From assembly GCA_012295275.1 (NCBI GenBank), contig CM022665.1:41121152-41185151 (forward strand): DNA of 64,000 nucleotides. The letters are read 5' to 3'. The position numbers were made by a program, and so were the translations under genes. Below, in pieces: positions 1 through 13,401 of the stretch; position 1 is the first letter of the stretch, and each line of letters starts with the position of its first letter. The notes beneath the pieces were generated by a model. It was not told the origin of the DNA, made no database searches, and was given only the letters and a program-made list of their open reading frames with translations. The DNA comes from Chrysomallon squamiferum. Its lineage: Eukaryota > Mollusca > Gastropoda > Neomphalida > Peltospiridae.

Positions 1-380
1 AGATTCCTTTTTGCTGTTTTCCTGGGTTTCTAAAATAACGAACAGTTGTGTAAACTTCAAATGAAAAATAATATTAAATTTCACTCCTGCTGACTACACT
101 TATTTCACTTTCTGTTGAAACTTGTATACACAAACATTCCACAATGTACATACATCCAAAACACAATGGATGGAGGTCATATCTAATGAAAAATAATTTA
201 ATACAACGTTAATAAATGTGAAACAGTTCATTAAGTATTTTAGAATATCCAGAAGATATTTTCATTTGGTAATTAATCATGAACCAAATATAAAAGTATG
301 AAGTTAATATTTTAGTTCTAATTTATTACAAACTTACCTAGAAAATCATGAAATTTGTAATGTTATCATTTAATAATTAA

Positions 381-449
<69 letters not shown>

Positions 450-3400
450 ATACATATAAATATGGAGGGAAAAAAGATTTATGAAATGGATGAGATGTAA
501 AAAAGAAATTTAAAGATCTGTACACACCAACAAACTTTCCTGAACACAAGCCAAGCAGTTCATCCATGTTGTTCTGAGTACCTGATATGTGAGTTGTGTC
601 CTCAATGAAATTCAGTGACTGTTTTGTAGGCTTTCTTAATGAGGTGTGAACTTTTAAAAACCTGAAAAGATGAAGCTTCAGCCATTTTCCTCTACTTGAA
701 ATTAATTTTTATCAAACATTGTTTCTTTTTCTGCATACCTACTATTTAAATGATTTCTTGTTTTAAAAACACTTCTTAATAAAATGATTAAGGAAAATTA
801 TACATACAACATAAATTATATAATAAAAAAAAAAAATAAAAAATAAAAAAAATAAATAAATAATTAGGAGATACTTTTACAACTGAAATAATTTTAAGTT
901 AAAAATGAGATATCTGTTTTAATACAGGTACATCATCTATTGAAATAATTTCCCATCTCTTCAACCTACCCGTCTGCATCCAACATCTGAGACTGTGAGT
1001 CATCTGTCAGAAAGTTAAAGCTGTCATTAGACTGGTTTGCCTTGGTGGGAAGGCCTGTCATGTTATGGGAACTGCTCTGTGAATCATCGTACAAATCTTG
1101 TGAATCTTCGATTGGCAATGTTAAACTTGACATCTTTCTTGGTATCTACAAAGGTACATAAAAAAAAAAAAAAAAAAAACCACATACATTAATTCAAAAT
1201 TCTGTTTACATACAAAAAAAACAACATTACATAACATTAGCTTCAAATTATTTCTGTATTTAAAACTATTTGGATGTTGTTTATTGTAATTTTCAATATC
1301 AAAAGTCAACTGGATTGTATAATTTTTATTAAAATATGTAAAAGCAAATATCTGTATGATATTACAGACAAAAATGATGCAAAAATGATATGTGAATATA
1401 TTTTAAAGGAAAACAATTTATTTTAAAGAAAATTTTATAATTAATTATTTAAAATTTACATTACAGCAAAACGTATAGAATTGCTTTTTATGATGCAACT
1501 TGAATAATTTTTGATACTGAATCATATTTTATGCCAGGGAAGGGCAATCCAATGCAATCTAACCTGAGTTTGTGTGTCTGACAGGTGCTTTGACATGGGA
1601 GATAATCCATTAAAACTGTCATCACTGTGATGTTTCTGTGCAACTAAACAAACAAATAAATTGTTACAAGTCAGATTATAAACAGTTTCAACATGTATCT
1701 TGTCCTGAAATTGGAAATACAAAAAAAAAAAAAGAAGAAGAAAAAGATGAATAGCAAAACAAACTGCATATAAAATAGATGACTTGAAAGTGAAAGTTGT
1801 TACCAGTGAAACTAAATATTTTGTAACATAATTATGTAGATACAAAATTCTTCTAAATTTGAATTTTTATTTTCTTTCAGATGGAAAGTAAAAACTGCAT
1901 ATAAAATTGATGACCAGAAAACATAAGTTATTACCAGTGAAATTAAATATTTTGTAACATAATTATGTAGATACAAAATTCTTCTAAATTTGAATTTTTA
2001 TTTTCTTTCAGATGGAAAGTAAAAACTGCATATAAAATTGATGACCAGAAAACATAAGTTATTACCAGTGAAAGTAAATATTTTGAAACATATCTTGATC
2101 TAAATTTAGAAAGAAGATTTGTCTAAATTTGAACAGTTGTATTTTCTTTATGATGAAAAATTAAAACTGCTTTTGAAAAAGATGATTTGAAACCACATTA
2201 AGTAATTTATGTAATAAATGTCTTTTGCTCTTTATTAAACCAATATATGCTTTCATATAATCATTTTGCTATAACATGGAAATGAGGAGATGAAAGGATA
2301 ATTACCACTGGAAAATGGTCTGGATTCATCACTTGATTCTGGCGTTGTCTTAGCTATTTCTTCTTTTCTGCTTGGTTCAGACTGGTGACTCTCTTCATCA
2401 TCACTAATTGTGAGTTTTTTAGGCTTCTTTTTCTTTAATAAACACTCTGAAAATAAAATAGAATTGTATTATCTTTCTTTTCTTTTTTTTTTTTTGTTGA
2501 AAACCACACATGAAAAAAACAAAACAATTAAGATAAAACATTGTATTATTTTCATTAATCCATAATAAAAGAAGAAAAAAAAACTTAGATATTTACTGAC
2601 CATCATTCAACAAAAAAATTTAATAATAATAATAAAATAAATAAATGAAAAATATAAAATAATATAATAAAGATAAAAAAAATAATTTTAAAACAACAAA
2701 CAATATAATACCTTTTTCATTTTCATCATCATCATCTGACGAGTCAAGTCGAAGTTTTATTGAAGCTGGCAAATCATTTTGTTCATCATCATCATCATCA
2801 TCATTTTCCAATTCTTCATCATCATCATCTTCTTCTGCTTCAGCATCAACAAAAGGATTTTTCTGAAAAATAAATATAATTCACAAAATTTTCATGAAAC
2901 ATTATAAATACTGAAGCAGTTTTTGAAGACTTTACTGCTTGAAGTTTCAGCCCACAATAATATTTATTCAAAAATGATTATACTAAATAATTCTCTTACA
3001 ACTTATCATTTAATTGGAAATTTGGTAAATTATAATGTTGATTTAAAAATTTCAAATTTAGAAATTTGTTGCTGACATGTCCACTGTCTCGCAACAGACA
3101 TCTACAATAACTGGTTTTATAGATTTAGTGGCCATTTTATTTACAACAGAACAACAAAACTGTTACAAAAATACCTAAACCAATCATAAAACATAAAATA
3201 ATCACAACAAATCAGCCAGTGTTACAGATTTTCTTTAAAGCTATCATTAAATATCAAATTATCTTTAAACCTTTGGTGAAAGACAGTATTTAAATAATAA
3301 CATTTACTTCTTTCTCTTCTTCTTCGATCTCTTCATTTCCAAACTGTTCTTCAAAATCATCATCCTCAACATCAGTGTCAGTTTTCTCAGACAACTCTTC

Positions 3401-6400
3401 CTCGTCATCTAAAATGGCTTCTTCATCATCTACTTCCTCTTCGAAGCCCTCTTCATTTTCCAATTCATACAGTTCTACTCGTTTTTGACGAGCTTCCTCA
3501 CGCTTCAGTTTTATCTGAACTTTCAGGTGTTCTTTTAATTTCAATAGCTTAGCACCTACAATTTGTATAATGCATAAAATTTTATTTAATAATTAGCAAT
3601 CTTTTATTTAACTATTTATAATCTCAATATTTTAATTAATATTTTATGATCTAAAAATTTTATTTAATAATTTACTCTCTTTATAATCTCAATTTTTTTT
3701 TTTTTAAATTTAATGCTGTCAATTTTATGGTAAAGGTAAAAAATATTTATATTTATATATGATGAAACATTAAATAGCAATAATACCTAACAGCTCAAAT
3801 TTAAGATCAGTTTTTAAAATGGATCTATAAAGCACCTGGAGTGTCAAGTTTTTCATCTTCTTCATCATGACCATCATTTAGATGATAAGTAAATGATGTC
3901 ATCTTTAAATCATCTTTGCTGTCACTTATATTTTCCTTCTGAACAACACTGCAAACACAATTTGAATTTTAAAATAAATTCTATAATAATATTTTTAAAA
4001 TTGTTCCAGTCTCTACTACAATGTACTGATTGTTATTTTTATATATTTAGCAATATTTTACATCTTTTACAGTTGATTTGAGAATATTTACTTGGTGATG
4101 CTAATGCTAATAAAAAAATTAAAAGAAATAAATAAATTTGTCTTGAATAATTCAATAATAAGAACAAAAAAATATTTTAAATTATAATCTCAAAAAACCC
4201 ATAACCCTCCCAAAAAAAAAAAAAAAAAAATATTTTATAGCAGATTAATAACTTACCTTATATCAACATCCATTTTTGATTTGAGAGTCTTCTTTTTCGA
4301 ATGTTGTAAAAATCGGTCAATGAGTTTGACAATTCCAGGATTTTTTGGAGTTTCACTTTTATTTTCATCCAGGTTTATAAAAGATGAAGGACCTCCACTT
4401 AGTCTTGGTTTAACATCTGTAAAATCAGGAAGAATTCGTGATATTTTTTTCACACCATTGTTGGGATGATTTACACTATCCTCTTCTGGAGATTTACTTT
4501 CACAGTTTTCACTATCAGAGTTCATTTCGATGTCTGCATTATCTGCATTTTCACAATTCTTGTTTTCTGAATTGGTTTTGAACATTTCTTCTGTGGCATC
4601 ATCTCTTAGATTCATTTCAGTCTTTTCTTTTTCTACACTATTTTCATTGCCACTGTTTAAATTTGTTTTGAAGTTGCTGTCCATTTCATTATCCATGTTA
4701 TTCAGTTTGTTCTTAATATCATTATTCAGCATTTTGAAGCTGTCATTTTCCATATTTGTTTCAGCCTCGGTCATATTTGAATTGGCTTGTTTATTAATAT
4801 TATCTTTGTTCTTCTCACTATCTGTGTCACAATTTTCAACACACATTTCACTGTCATTGTTTTCTGTACTTATTTGAGAAAGTTCGTCTTGTGTATCTCT
4901 TTCATTAACATTATCTTTATCACTACATTCAGAATCCATCCTCAGAACCAAACTAAAATTGTCAACAGATTCTGAAAGCGAAGTTAATGTGCCCTTCTCA
5001 TCAACTGAGCTAGATTTATTCTCTTCCTCCAAACTTTCACTTTTCTGTTTGTTGCCAACTTCATCTGAATCACTAAAACATGATTCTTTTTCCATTTTTT
5101 CATTCATACCCTTAAAATTATCAATGTGATAATGCATGGTAGAGGTTCCTGAGTCTGTTTTTGAAGATTCTGAAATATTTGGTAGATCATCATTATCATC
5201 GTCATCATCAGTATCATAATGTAATGTTCTTTTAGCAGAATCTATTTTATTATCAGTTGGAGATGAACATTCCAGAGTTTTGTCAGAGCTCTTTTTACTG
5301 GATAACATGTTATCACTGTCAGTGTGTGCAGTATTATTATCATTGTTATTTGATTCCAGGGTATTTCCTGAAGCTTTCTGTCTTTGAGAAGAATTAGAAT
5401 CTTTCTTTACTTTGGGTTTATTTAAGCGAGGCAGTGCATCAGGGGTGATGCTGGCAAGCACATGCTGTATTACATGTGGTTTTCTATAAAATCAAAAATG
5501 ACAAAATAATTGCAATTGCAATAATAATAAGAAGAAAAAGAAGCCAAAAAAAACAAAAAAGAAAAAAAAAAGAAAAGAAGAAAAGAAATCAAGACATACT
5601 TCTAAGATATACTACACAAGTTCATGGTACAATAACAGATATGTTAATACTGGAAAAACTGAAACATTGTTTGTCACTGACATTGTAACTGTGCATTATG
5701 TAAATCTAAAATAATTATGTGAAGATATGAGTGGTCCTTGTCAGAACACAAAGAAAAAAACAACAACAAAAAACATCAGGTTCCTCTGCTAAGGTATGTT
5801 ACAAAACACAACGAGTTCTCTATACAATAACAATCATGTTGATATTGGACAAACAGAAACAATGTTACGTGTTAACAACAAAACTGTTTTATATGTACAC
5901 CTAAAATAATTGTAAAGATAGGAAGTGGTCAATTTACTGAAATTCTTATTCAAGTGGATCAAAGTATACAGGTTTCAAATACTGCTAAATACAAGAATGA
6001 ACGACACATACAAAACACTTGGACCATGCAATGCCACCTTTACTTTTACTCACTTGAATTCTTTAGCCCCACGAAGAGCTTTATATTCCTGTTGTTTCTT
6101 TGAAACCCGAGCAAGAAAATCATCCAGCGACTTTGGCTCAGGATGGTGATAGGGTATAGTAACACTTGATTCTGGAATTAAAAAAAAAAAAAAAAAGTAA
6201 AAAGAATGATTTCGTCTCACATTCAAGCATGTATTTTAAAGGATACAAAGTTAAAAAAAAATGTTTTTAAAAAGGCTAAGGTCATAATTATGGTTGCTGA
6301 TATTGTAGCATAATATGCCATAGTTTTCAAAAAAAATAGGGTCATGATTTGTGTGGATTAGTTTTACTTAGCTACTGGATTTGTTTAATATCTTTTAGAA

Positions 6401-9400
6401 TACAAGTAAGTGGTAAGATTATGTGACTAAATGAGAGACAAACACCTCGAATAAGTCTCTGTGTTTCACTGTGTAGTCCTAACAAGTCATCTCTTTTTGG
6501 TTTAGCTTTCCTGTCTTTTCTTTCCTTGGGTTTCCGTGCTGCTCCCTAGAATAAGAAATTATTGTTTTTCTTTCTATAAGAGTAACAGGAATTTATTCAT
6601 TCATTTTTAAAAACTTATGACAAAATGTTTAAAACTTCTAATACATTTTGAATAAATGAAATAGATTACTGTCAGTTAATGGGCAGAACCATACAGTTTA
6701 TTATTTATTTTATTTTTAGGTTTATCTTCTCATGGATGCTGATTAAAAAAAAATTAAAAAATAAAAATTATTTTTCACTCTAAAATGTGTTAATAATTTA
6801 TGCAATTATATAAATCTGACCTTCATTTTCTTTAGCTTGGCTTTCAGCTGTGGGTCAATATCATCTTCAATTCCTTCATCATCTATTTCATTATCAGATG
6901 GAACAGGAGAGCCATTGGAAACTGAAATGTAACCATAGTGAAATTTCAACACACAAAAAATTAAAAAGAAATGATATGAAAAAAAAAAAAAAAAAAAGAG
7001 ATTGAAGATATATATAATAAAAAATAAAATAAAAAGTTAAAAAGAAAAGTTAATAATAAATTAAAAATACAATTAAAATGAAAAATAGAAAAACTGCTGG
7101 TTAATTTTTTTTTTAAATGCAGACAACACATTGAAAACTGCTCTAAGTAAACAATTTCAAGAGTCAATCTGTAAAATTTTGTTTGTAACTTGTGGAAATA
7201 CCTTTATCTGCATCTTCAACATCGCTGTCTTCAGCATCATACAGATCACTGTCAAACAATTTCGGCTTCTTTAAAAATAAATCAAAATGTTAACCAGCAT
7301 GAAGTACTCGTTAAATAAAATATTGTGCTCAAATCATAAATATTTCAGTTCTAAATAAGTGGTCAATATTATGTCTTATATGGGTTTAGTTACCCAGATA
7401 CTAATAGGAACCAATAAAAGAGAATTAATACAAAATAAGTTCCCAGCCTCTTACAAACATTAGTTATTTGCATTTTTGATACATAATACAGTATATAGAT
7501 ATTTTCGGTTTTGACTTTGCCTGACATCATTTTGATTTGCCATGGGTGATCAGGCAACTGTTAAGTGCACACCTTGCAATACAATAATAAAAATGGAGTC
7601 TTTTCATTATAAACAGAACAAGTATAATTATTCTTTTGAGGCACATAAAATAAATAATTACAACTTTTCTACTTAATTATTTAATATAAAATTAAAACCT
7701 ACTTCAGCTATATCAGCAGAGGTTGTACCCATTTCTGTAAATAAAATTTAGCAGAAATTTAGTTTCTATTTTACTATTTTAACTTTATCATAATGACTAA
7801 TATAAAATGTATTATCAGTTCTCTGTAAATTTTATATTTTTAATAACCTAAAAATTCAAATTGCATTTTTCAAACATCAATCAATTTATAAAAAAAACAA
7901 TTAAAAAACTGCCAACCTTTTAATGTTATATATATATATTTTTGTTTGTTATTTTGTTGTTGTTTTTTTAAATATAAATAACAAGAACATTTGGAAACTG
8001 TTAAAGTAATGGTTTTTAGTGACATATCAAAATATATAAAATGAAGCCAGTTGTGTATAATAATAATAATAATAATAATAATTAAAATAATTAAAAATTA
8101 AAAAAAATAAAGTACAACAAATTTGTATAAGAGATAAATATATCACACTCACCAGAATTTTCTTCATTTGTTATTTCAGTTCTCTTTTTCTAAAAAAAAG
8201 CAAATTATATAACCTTTTAGAATAAAGATTGTTCAAATAAATGAGTTTGCTATACTTTATTAAATTTAACAATAAGATTTAAAATGTTGAAAAGCTTCTA
8301 TAATAAATTTCTTTTTGGTTAATTTGATAAATTCAGTGCAAGTGATGTCTTATTTTTTTCTTAACACCATATCAGTTTTGAAATTATCCAAACCTTTCTT
8401 TTTATTGTGTTCTGTTTTACATCATCGTCATCACCATCACCATCATCATCAGAGTCAAGAATCTTTCCAACAACTGGGTCTGTAATAAAAATTATATATT
8501 TAACATTTATTAAAATTCATAATTTTTAACAGGTTCCAGCTACAATCTTAAATTTAAAAATAAAATCTTAAATGTTTAAGAAGGAAGATTATTACATAAA
8601 AATTTAACTACAAAGAAACAAAACATAAGATTTTAGTTATATGGGTGTTTAGATTCATAAATGTAAATAATACTATTGTGAAAAAAAGAAGAAAAAAAAG
8701 AAAAGAATGTTACCATCCCCATCAGAATCACTATTTAAAACAGCATCCAAAGCTTCAGATAAAGTCTGAAATCATAGATAACAATTCATTTTATGAACAT
8801 TGAACTGATCCTCTGATCCATCATATATTAGGAAAGTGCTTTAACCGACCATTCACATCTTAGTAATACACACTATACATAATTTGTGAAAAACTTAGTT
8901 CTAATTTATAATAAATTCAACATTAAAATGAATAATTAGGAAGAGAACAACACTAACAATTTAAAAGTATTCAGTAGGTATGTTCTGAATGAATTAATAT
9001 TATAACAGCTATTTTCAGAATTTCTGTAAATAAAATTTTAAATACCAAACAAGAAAGGTTTGAAATTTGTATACTTATTAAATAAGTATACAAATTTCAA
9101 TCTTTTCTCAGAAATCTATCCATTTACAAAAATTAGAAAATTGAAGAACATCAGAATTTTTCTTCACAAGTAAATTATGTTCAGAATAAACAGAGCTCAC
9201 CTTCAGTTTACCAATTACTTCAGGATTTTTTTTACCTAAATAATAATAATAATAACAAAATTTAAAATTAAAATTATATATAAAAATGTAGTTGTTAATG
9301 TACATATATAAACTTGTCCTGATACAGCATGAAACAAATATTTGAATTTCAATATAATACAAATGTAATAAAACAATTTAAATATCAAAGATTAATAAAA

Positions 9401-11984
9401 TCTACCTTTATGATTAGTTTTATAAATATATCTCACAGTAATGCAGTGCAAATCTCAAATTTAAAAAATAAGAAAAATCAAATACACACAAACACATTTA
9501 CCATCATCATCATCCTTGGTTTTTTCAGTATATTCATCTTCAACATCATCATCATCATCATCTTCATCATCTAAAATTATCTAATAAAATAAAAATTATA
9601 TTACTTTATTCATATACCTGTTGATAATGTCAGTAACATTAAATATGATCATTTAAAAAAAATGGAATTTTCCAAAATAACCTAATTTTAATCAATTAAT
9701 GTTAATATTTTATTATCATTTTGTTCAAATACAGCAGTTTTTCATTTTTTTTAAATTTATATTCTAAAATTCATTTTAAATATTAATACTTAATACAAAG
9801 CTATAAAAATCCTGACTACGTGTATCAATTTTACTCCATTACACACACATACACCCACACACTATGATATGTATATGAACAGATATAGGCCAGAATGCAG
9901 TAAATATAGAATTTCAAACATCTCTTTATTTCTGGGAAAAATGATGGTCCATTTTCACTTTTATGTTTTGATGCAAAATTTATACACTACAGACAGGATC
10001 ATAATATCTGTGGTTAAATTAACCTTTTGAAAAACAATTTAAAAAACATTTCCATTTTCAGATTCTGTGTTGAAATCCTTCATTATTAAGTTGGTTCTAA
10101 TTATAATCACCTTTTTCTTCTTAACAGTTCTTCCAATTACATCTTCATCTTCACTTCCCATATCTGAACGAAAATAGTAAAAAAATTATTCTGCAAATGC
10201 ACATCTTTTTCATACTTTTAAAAGTGCCATTTCAAAAATGCTGTTAGCAATTTCAAATATGAAGCTGAAATTAGTTTTAAGCTGGTCTAGGTTAACAGAA
10301 TACTGCTCAGTTAACAGATGCAGTACGTAACTTGGACCATGTTTGCTTTAAAAATAAATATTTAGTGATGGAAAAGATAACATCATAAACATGTCTGTGT
10401 TTTCTACAGATGAACAAATCATAGCTCAACAGGCTGCAGAATCCATTTTTATGGATGTAACTTTTTCTTCTAGTCCAGCACTGGACAGAACCACTATGTA
10501 TCTCCTTGCATTTGCTCTTCTTCCCAACAAACAGAAGATAACATACAGCAGACTATTCAGTTTGTTGAAGAATCATGTACTATAATCATTAAACCAACCT
10601 CTATCTCCAATTAAAGTTCAAACTGACTTTGAGGTGGCTGCAATCCAGGCAGATGAGACTGAATTTTCACAAGATGAGGTGAAAGAATACTTTTTTCACT
10701 TCACACAGGCCATTTGGAGGAAAACCCAAGATCTAGGTCTTGCTGTTCTGTATAAAGATGATCAAGAGGGCTGCTGGATTACCACTTCTGCCAAGTGCAC
10801 GAGTTTGTGGTTTGAAGCCATGGATAATGGACATGATGTTCCAGAGGTGGAGACATTAAATGATTATGTGGTTTCTACAAGGGTAGACGATGACGTCAGA
10901 TTTCTTTTGATTTTGTGGAACCATCATCTGACCCCGGCCCTAGAACAAACAGTAATCTGCAGAGTTTTCAGTCCAGAATGAACCGGTCAATTCAACTTCA
11001 CCATCCAAATATATACAGATTTGTAGAATTGATAAAAAGAATAGAAACATCAGAAAATGCTAAATTGAGAAAGATACACTTTGGATCTGCCCCACCATCA
11101 AGGAAGAGAGTTTATAAATGGACTGAAAATAGACTTGTGAGACTGAAGGCACATCTAACCCTTAGCCAGAAAACACCCATTCAGTTCTTGGATGCTGTTG
11201 GACATCTTTTAAAATTTAAAATGGAATGTTAAAATTTAAAATATAAATTTGTTGTGTTCTGTATTTAGTTTGTATCATAATTATTGTAATTGGAGGTTTA
11301 AGCAACTTATGATACATCAGCACTAAAATTTAAAAAAAAAAAAAAAATTATAATAATTTTCAAAAAAGTTTCACTGCTTTCAGTTGTCATTTTGTAACAG
11401 CCCTACAAATAGTACTAAAATATTATCATATATCATGCACAAGACATATTTTTACCTGGGGTATTTTCAGTACTGTCTTCATCCATTCCTGAATCAGTTT
11501 TTTCATTAGAATCATCTTTTAACTGTACAAGACATTCCTGTAATGAAATTGATCTTTAAATTAATATTAATAATTAGAATTGTAATTATTTTAATCTTTT
11601 GATCGCTGGAGTTGCTGATTGACGGGACAATCTTCAGAATCTGCATTTTTACTATATAAGTGTATTATTCTTAGATTCACTTCACACAGATCAGACTCAG
11701 TAGTCATCACAATGTAATGAATGTTATAAATTCATGTGATTTTCAGATTATAGCTTTATCTTCTGTTGATGATTATAGACTACGAATCTATTAACCTATG
11801 AAATGATCACAATCAGTTAATCACTTAATGAAGCTGACAGTTACTGACTTTGTTATTCATTTATTCATTAAATTTGTTTATCGTGATCAAATACTTCAAA
11901 TTTTACTAAATTTCACAATAATCTAAGCATGATAATTACTTTTGTCAGTTTCATTACCTCGCTGTTTAAAGCAGTGTCGTTCAT
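1..11984 (-). CDS. CLSPN: Claspin (replication checkpoint mediator), 22 exons, 3' end outside window
   Basis: Claspin bridges ATR and CHK1 at stalled forks and travels with the replisome in the nucleus. Coding exons in gene order: 11984-11958, 11537-11456, 10163-10111, 9580-9502, 9235-9201, 8765-8714, 8479-8394, 8189-8153, 7734-7703, 7268-7202, 6921-6821, 6545-6446, 6171-6054, 5483-4257, 3948-3836, 3555-3308, 2862-2712, 2446-2306, 1643-1564, 1145-970, 661-528, 29-1. All junctions keep frame, giving 1056 codons so far. Claspin hallmarks seen: LHSETQRLIR then an IPYHHPEPKSLDDF block (residues about 240-270); VKPRL near the end of a 1227-nt Ser/Asn/Asp/Glu-rich exon; a basic helix with RQKR and ENEEGFEEE (about 737-770); LPIEDSQDLYDD and DDSQSQMLDADG (about 950-1002); and MDELLGLCSGKF (1034-1045), a CHK1-binding motif of type ExxxLC(S/T)GxF with Ser1042 as the phosphosite. 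Long Asp/Glu runs come from GAT/GAA repeats. A second CHK1-binding motif and the C-terminal region should lie beyond position 1. Identification is firm; individual small acidic exons are less certain. Confidence 0.95.
384..440. repeat. (TA)n microsatellite in CLSPN intron 21
   Basis: About 57 bp of uninterrupted TA dinucleotides followed by a short CA/CATA tail. It lies about 90 bp downstream (in gene direction) of the exon carrying the CHK1-binding motif. Confidence 0.95.
1761..2160. repeat. 131-bp tandem repeat, three copies plus a decayed fourth, in CLSPN intron 18
   Basis: The anchor AAACTGCATA recurs at 1761, 1892 and 2023, an exact 131-bp period. Copies two and three are nearly identical, copy one is slightly diverged, and a degenerate partial copy begins near 2165. 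On the plus strand each unit holds TTTCTTTCAG, resembling a 3' splice site but antisense to the gene. Recent unequal duplication is the simplest reading. Confidence 0.9.
9060..9100. repeat. Perfect 41-bp palindrome (20-bp arms, 1-nt centre) in CLSPN intron 5
   Basis: Positions 9060-9079 are the exact reverse complement of 9081-9100, with a single A at 9080. The arms are not simple repeats (they contain GTATAC). It could extrude as a cruciform or form a hairpin in the pre-mRNA. It is intronic with no adjacent gene feature. Confidence 0.95.
10380..11330 (+). mobile_element. Decayed MULE-type transposase fragment in CLSPN intron 2, antisense to CLSPN
   Basis: The plus-strand frame from 10391 carries FALLPNKQKITYSRLF, then after one stop (10583-10585) VQTDFEVAAIQA and FFHFTQAIWRKTQDLGL. 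These are the central blocks of MULE (Mutator-like) transposases: FALLP, the catalytic-Asp DFE motif, and the FHxxQxxWRK helix. The usual Cys of the C-x2-H motif is Tyr here. Reading then shifts frame between about 10915 and 10981 and continues to 11232 with an LHHPNIYRFVELIKRI block, the downstream HHP-like region of the same family. One nonsense change and one frameshift make it non-functional. No terminal inverted repeats or N-terminal zinc region were found, so this is a fragment or processed relic. It lies wholly inside an intron and need not affect CLSPN. Confidence 0.75.
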
Positions 11985-12060
11985 GTCGATACTAAGGAAC
12001 TAACGTTTCTATAAATGTATTTGTTAATATTATTTATTATCAGTATTTGTTTCTGACACA

Positions 12061-12109
12061 TTTCGCGCTTGCATCGTATTTCCCGCTTTATTACATCTGC
12101 GCATGTGCA
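12061..12109 (-). promoter_or_regulatory. Candidate CLSPN core promoter: two E2F boxes and an NRF1-like site
   Basis: TTTCGCGC (12061-12068) and TTTCCCGC (12079-12086) both fit the E2F consensus TTTSSCGC. TGCGCATGTGCA (12098-12109) differs by one base from the NRF1 palindrome. They lie 77-125 bp upstream of the CLSPN ATG, in a short CpG-containing island within AT-rich DNA. Vertebrate CLSPN is an E2F target, so the position makes sense. Function is inferred from motif and position only. Confidence 0.6.
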
Positions 12110-12212
12110 GTTGAATGTAAGGGACACAACTCTTATTTTCCGTTTTCTTTTGGATTTCCTCTTATTAAATTTTCATAACTTCGATAAGACCGATTTTATT
12201 ATATTATTCTGA

Positions 12213-12258
<46 letters not shown>

Positions 12259-13401
12259 AAACATATTAAGATATAAAGCAGGTCGATGTCACACGTGTAC
12301 ATTTGCAGAGAATTTAATCTCAATGTGAATATCATGAATATGAATAATAATAGAATATCTGTAATTTGTAATCATTTTTCATGATTTTATCTTCACTGAC
12401 TTAAGTTAAATTTCTAAGAGATAGTTTTAAAATATTTGTATAATAATATATCCCTACTTTCCTTAAAACATTGCGACACTCGATTTTTTCAAATTCTCCT
12501 TTTATTTATAATTTCCTGAAAATGTTGGTCTGGTTGGTGTTGTTTTAGGATCTTGTAAACAAATAAAGATTAATTTACATTATAATAGTAGGCTTACTTT
12601 AAACTTGAATGGATCGGATCTCAGTATTGAATGTAGGGTCTAATTCTGACATTGTGAGAAATTACATATTGAAAGATAAACAAATAATATTAATATATTG
12701 TGCTTTAAAGAATCATCTACATTAAGACACAACATGATTGAAACATTTCAAAAGATTTATTCCTTTAAGAAAATTATATTATATACCATGTATATATAGT
12801 TAGTATTTGTATGTTTAAACAGATACAAATGATCCAAATAAAGCTAACTTGGAACGTAGTAATTTCAAGCATGTAAATTTTACAATGCTCAAAAACATTA
12901 TATATATAATACAAATTTAAAAACAATATATATTTTTGTATAAATAAAAAATAAATTATATTTACATGAAATTAAAAGATCAGCTGGTAAAATACATTCT
13001 GAAGAAAATGCCTTCTTTTTGTCTCCAGATCCACACCTGCAATAATTCATTTTCTTTTCTGAATCTTAATTAACAAATAAAACTAATCATCATCATAAAA
13101 CACCATCATCACACTCATATCATAATAAAAAATACAAAAAACCCATTTTAATAAATGTTTCCTAATTAAAGATTTAAGATTTGAAGAATAATATTACAAA
13201 TAACAAACTGCAGACACATACACGTGAAAGCAGAACAAAAGTTGCATCCAATAAAAGAGAATAAATCTAAAATATATAGCTTCAAAATTCTGTATCTCTA
13301 CATAATGAGAATAATAACACAATACAGTAGAAATATTTTATATATTAGTATATGTATTATTTAATTTTTCACAAGATCAGGGATTAAGACTAGGAACTTC
13401 G
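12110..13401. other. Intergenic gap between CLSPN promoter and GCHFR stop
   Basis: No open coding stretch with family similarity was seen. It contains an ATT microsatellite (about 12215-12256) and AT-rich unique DNA. The left part presumably holds CLSPN upstream sequence and the right part the GCHFR 3' UTR; no strong poly(A) signal could be picked confidently. Confidence 0.6.

Noticed and set aside
4281-4975. Plus-strand open frames over the large claspin exon
   Set aside because: Antisense shadows of the Ser/Asp/Glu-rich claspin exon.
7512-7565. Stem TTGCCTGA...TCAGGCAA in CLSPN intron 9 considered as a small RNA
   Set aside because: Stem is only 8 bp with a long loop, and no snoRNA boxes or tRNA elements were found.
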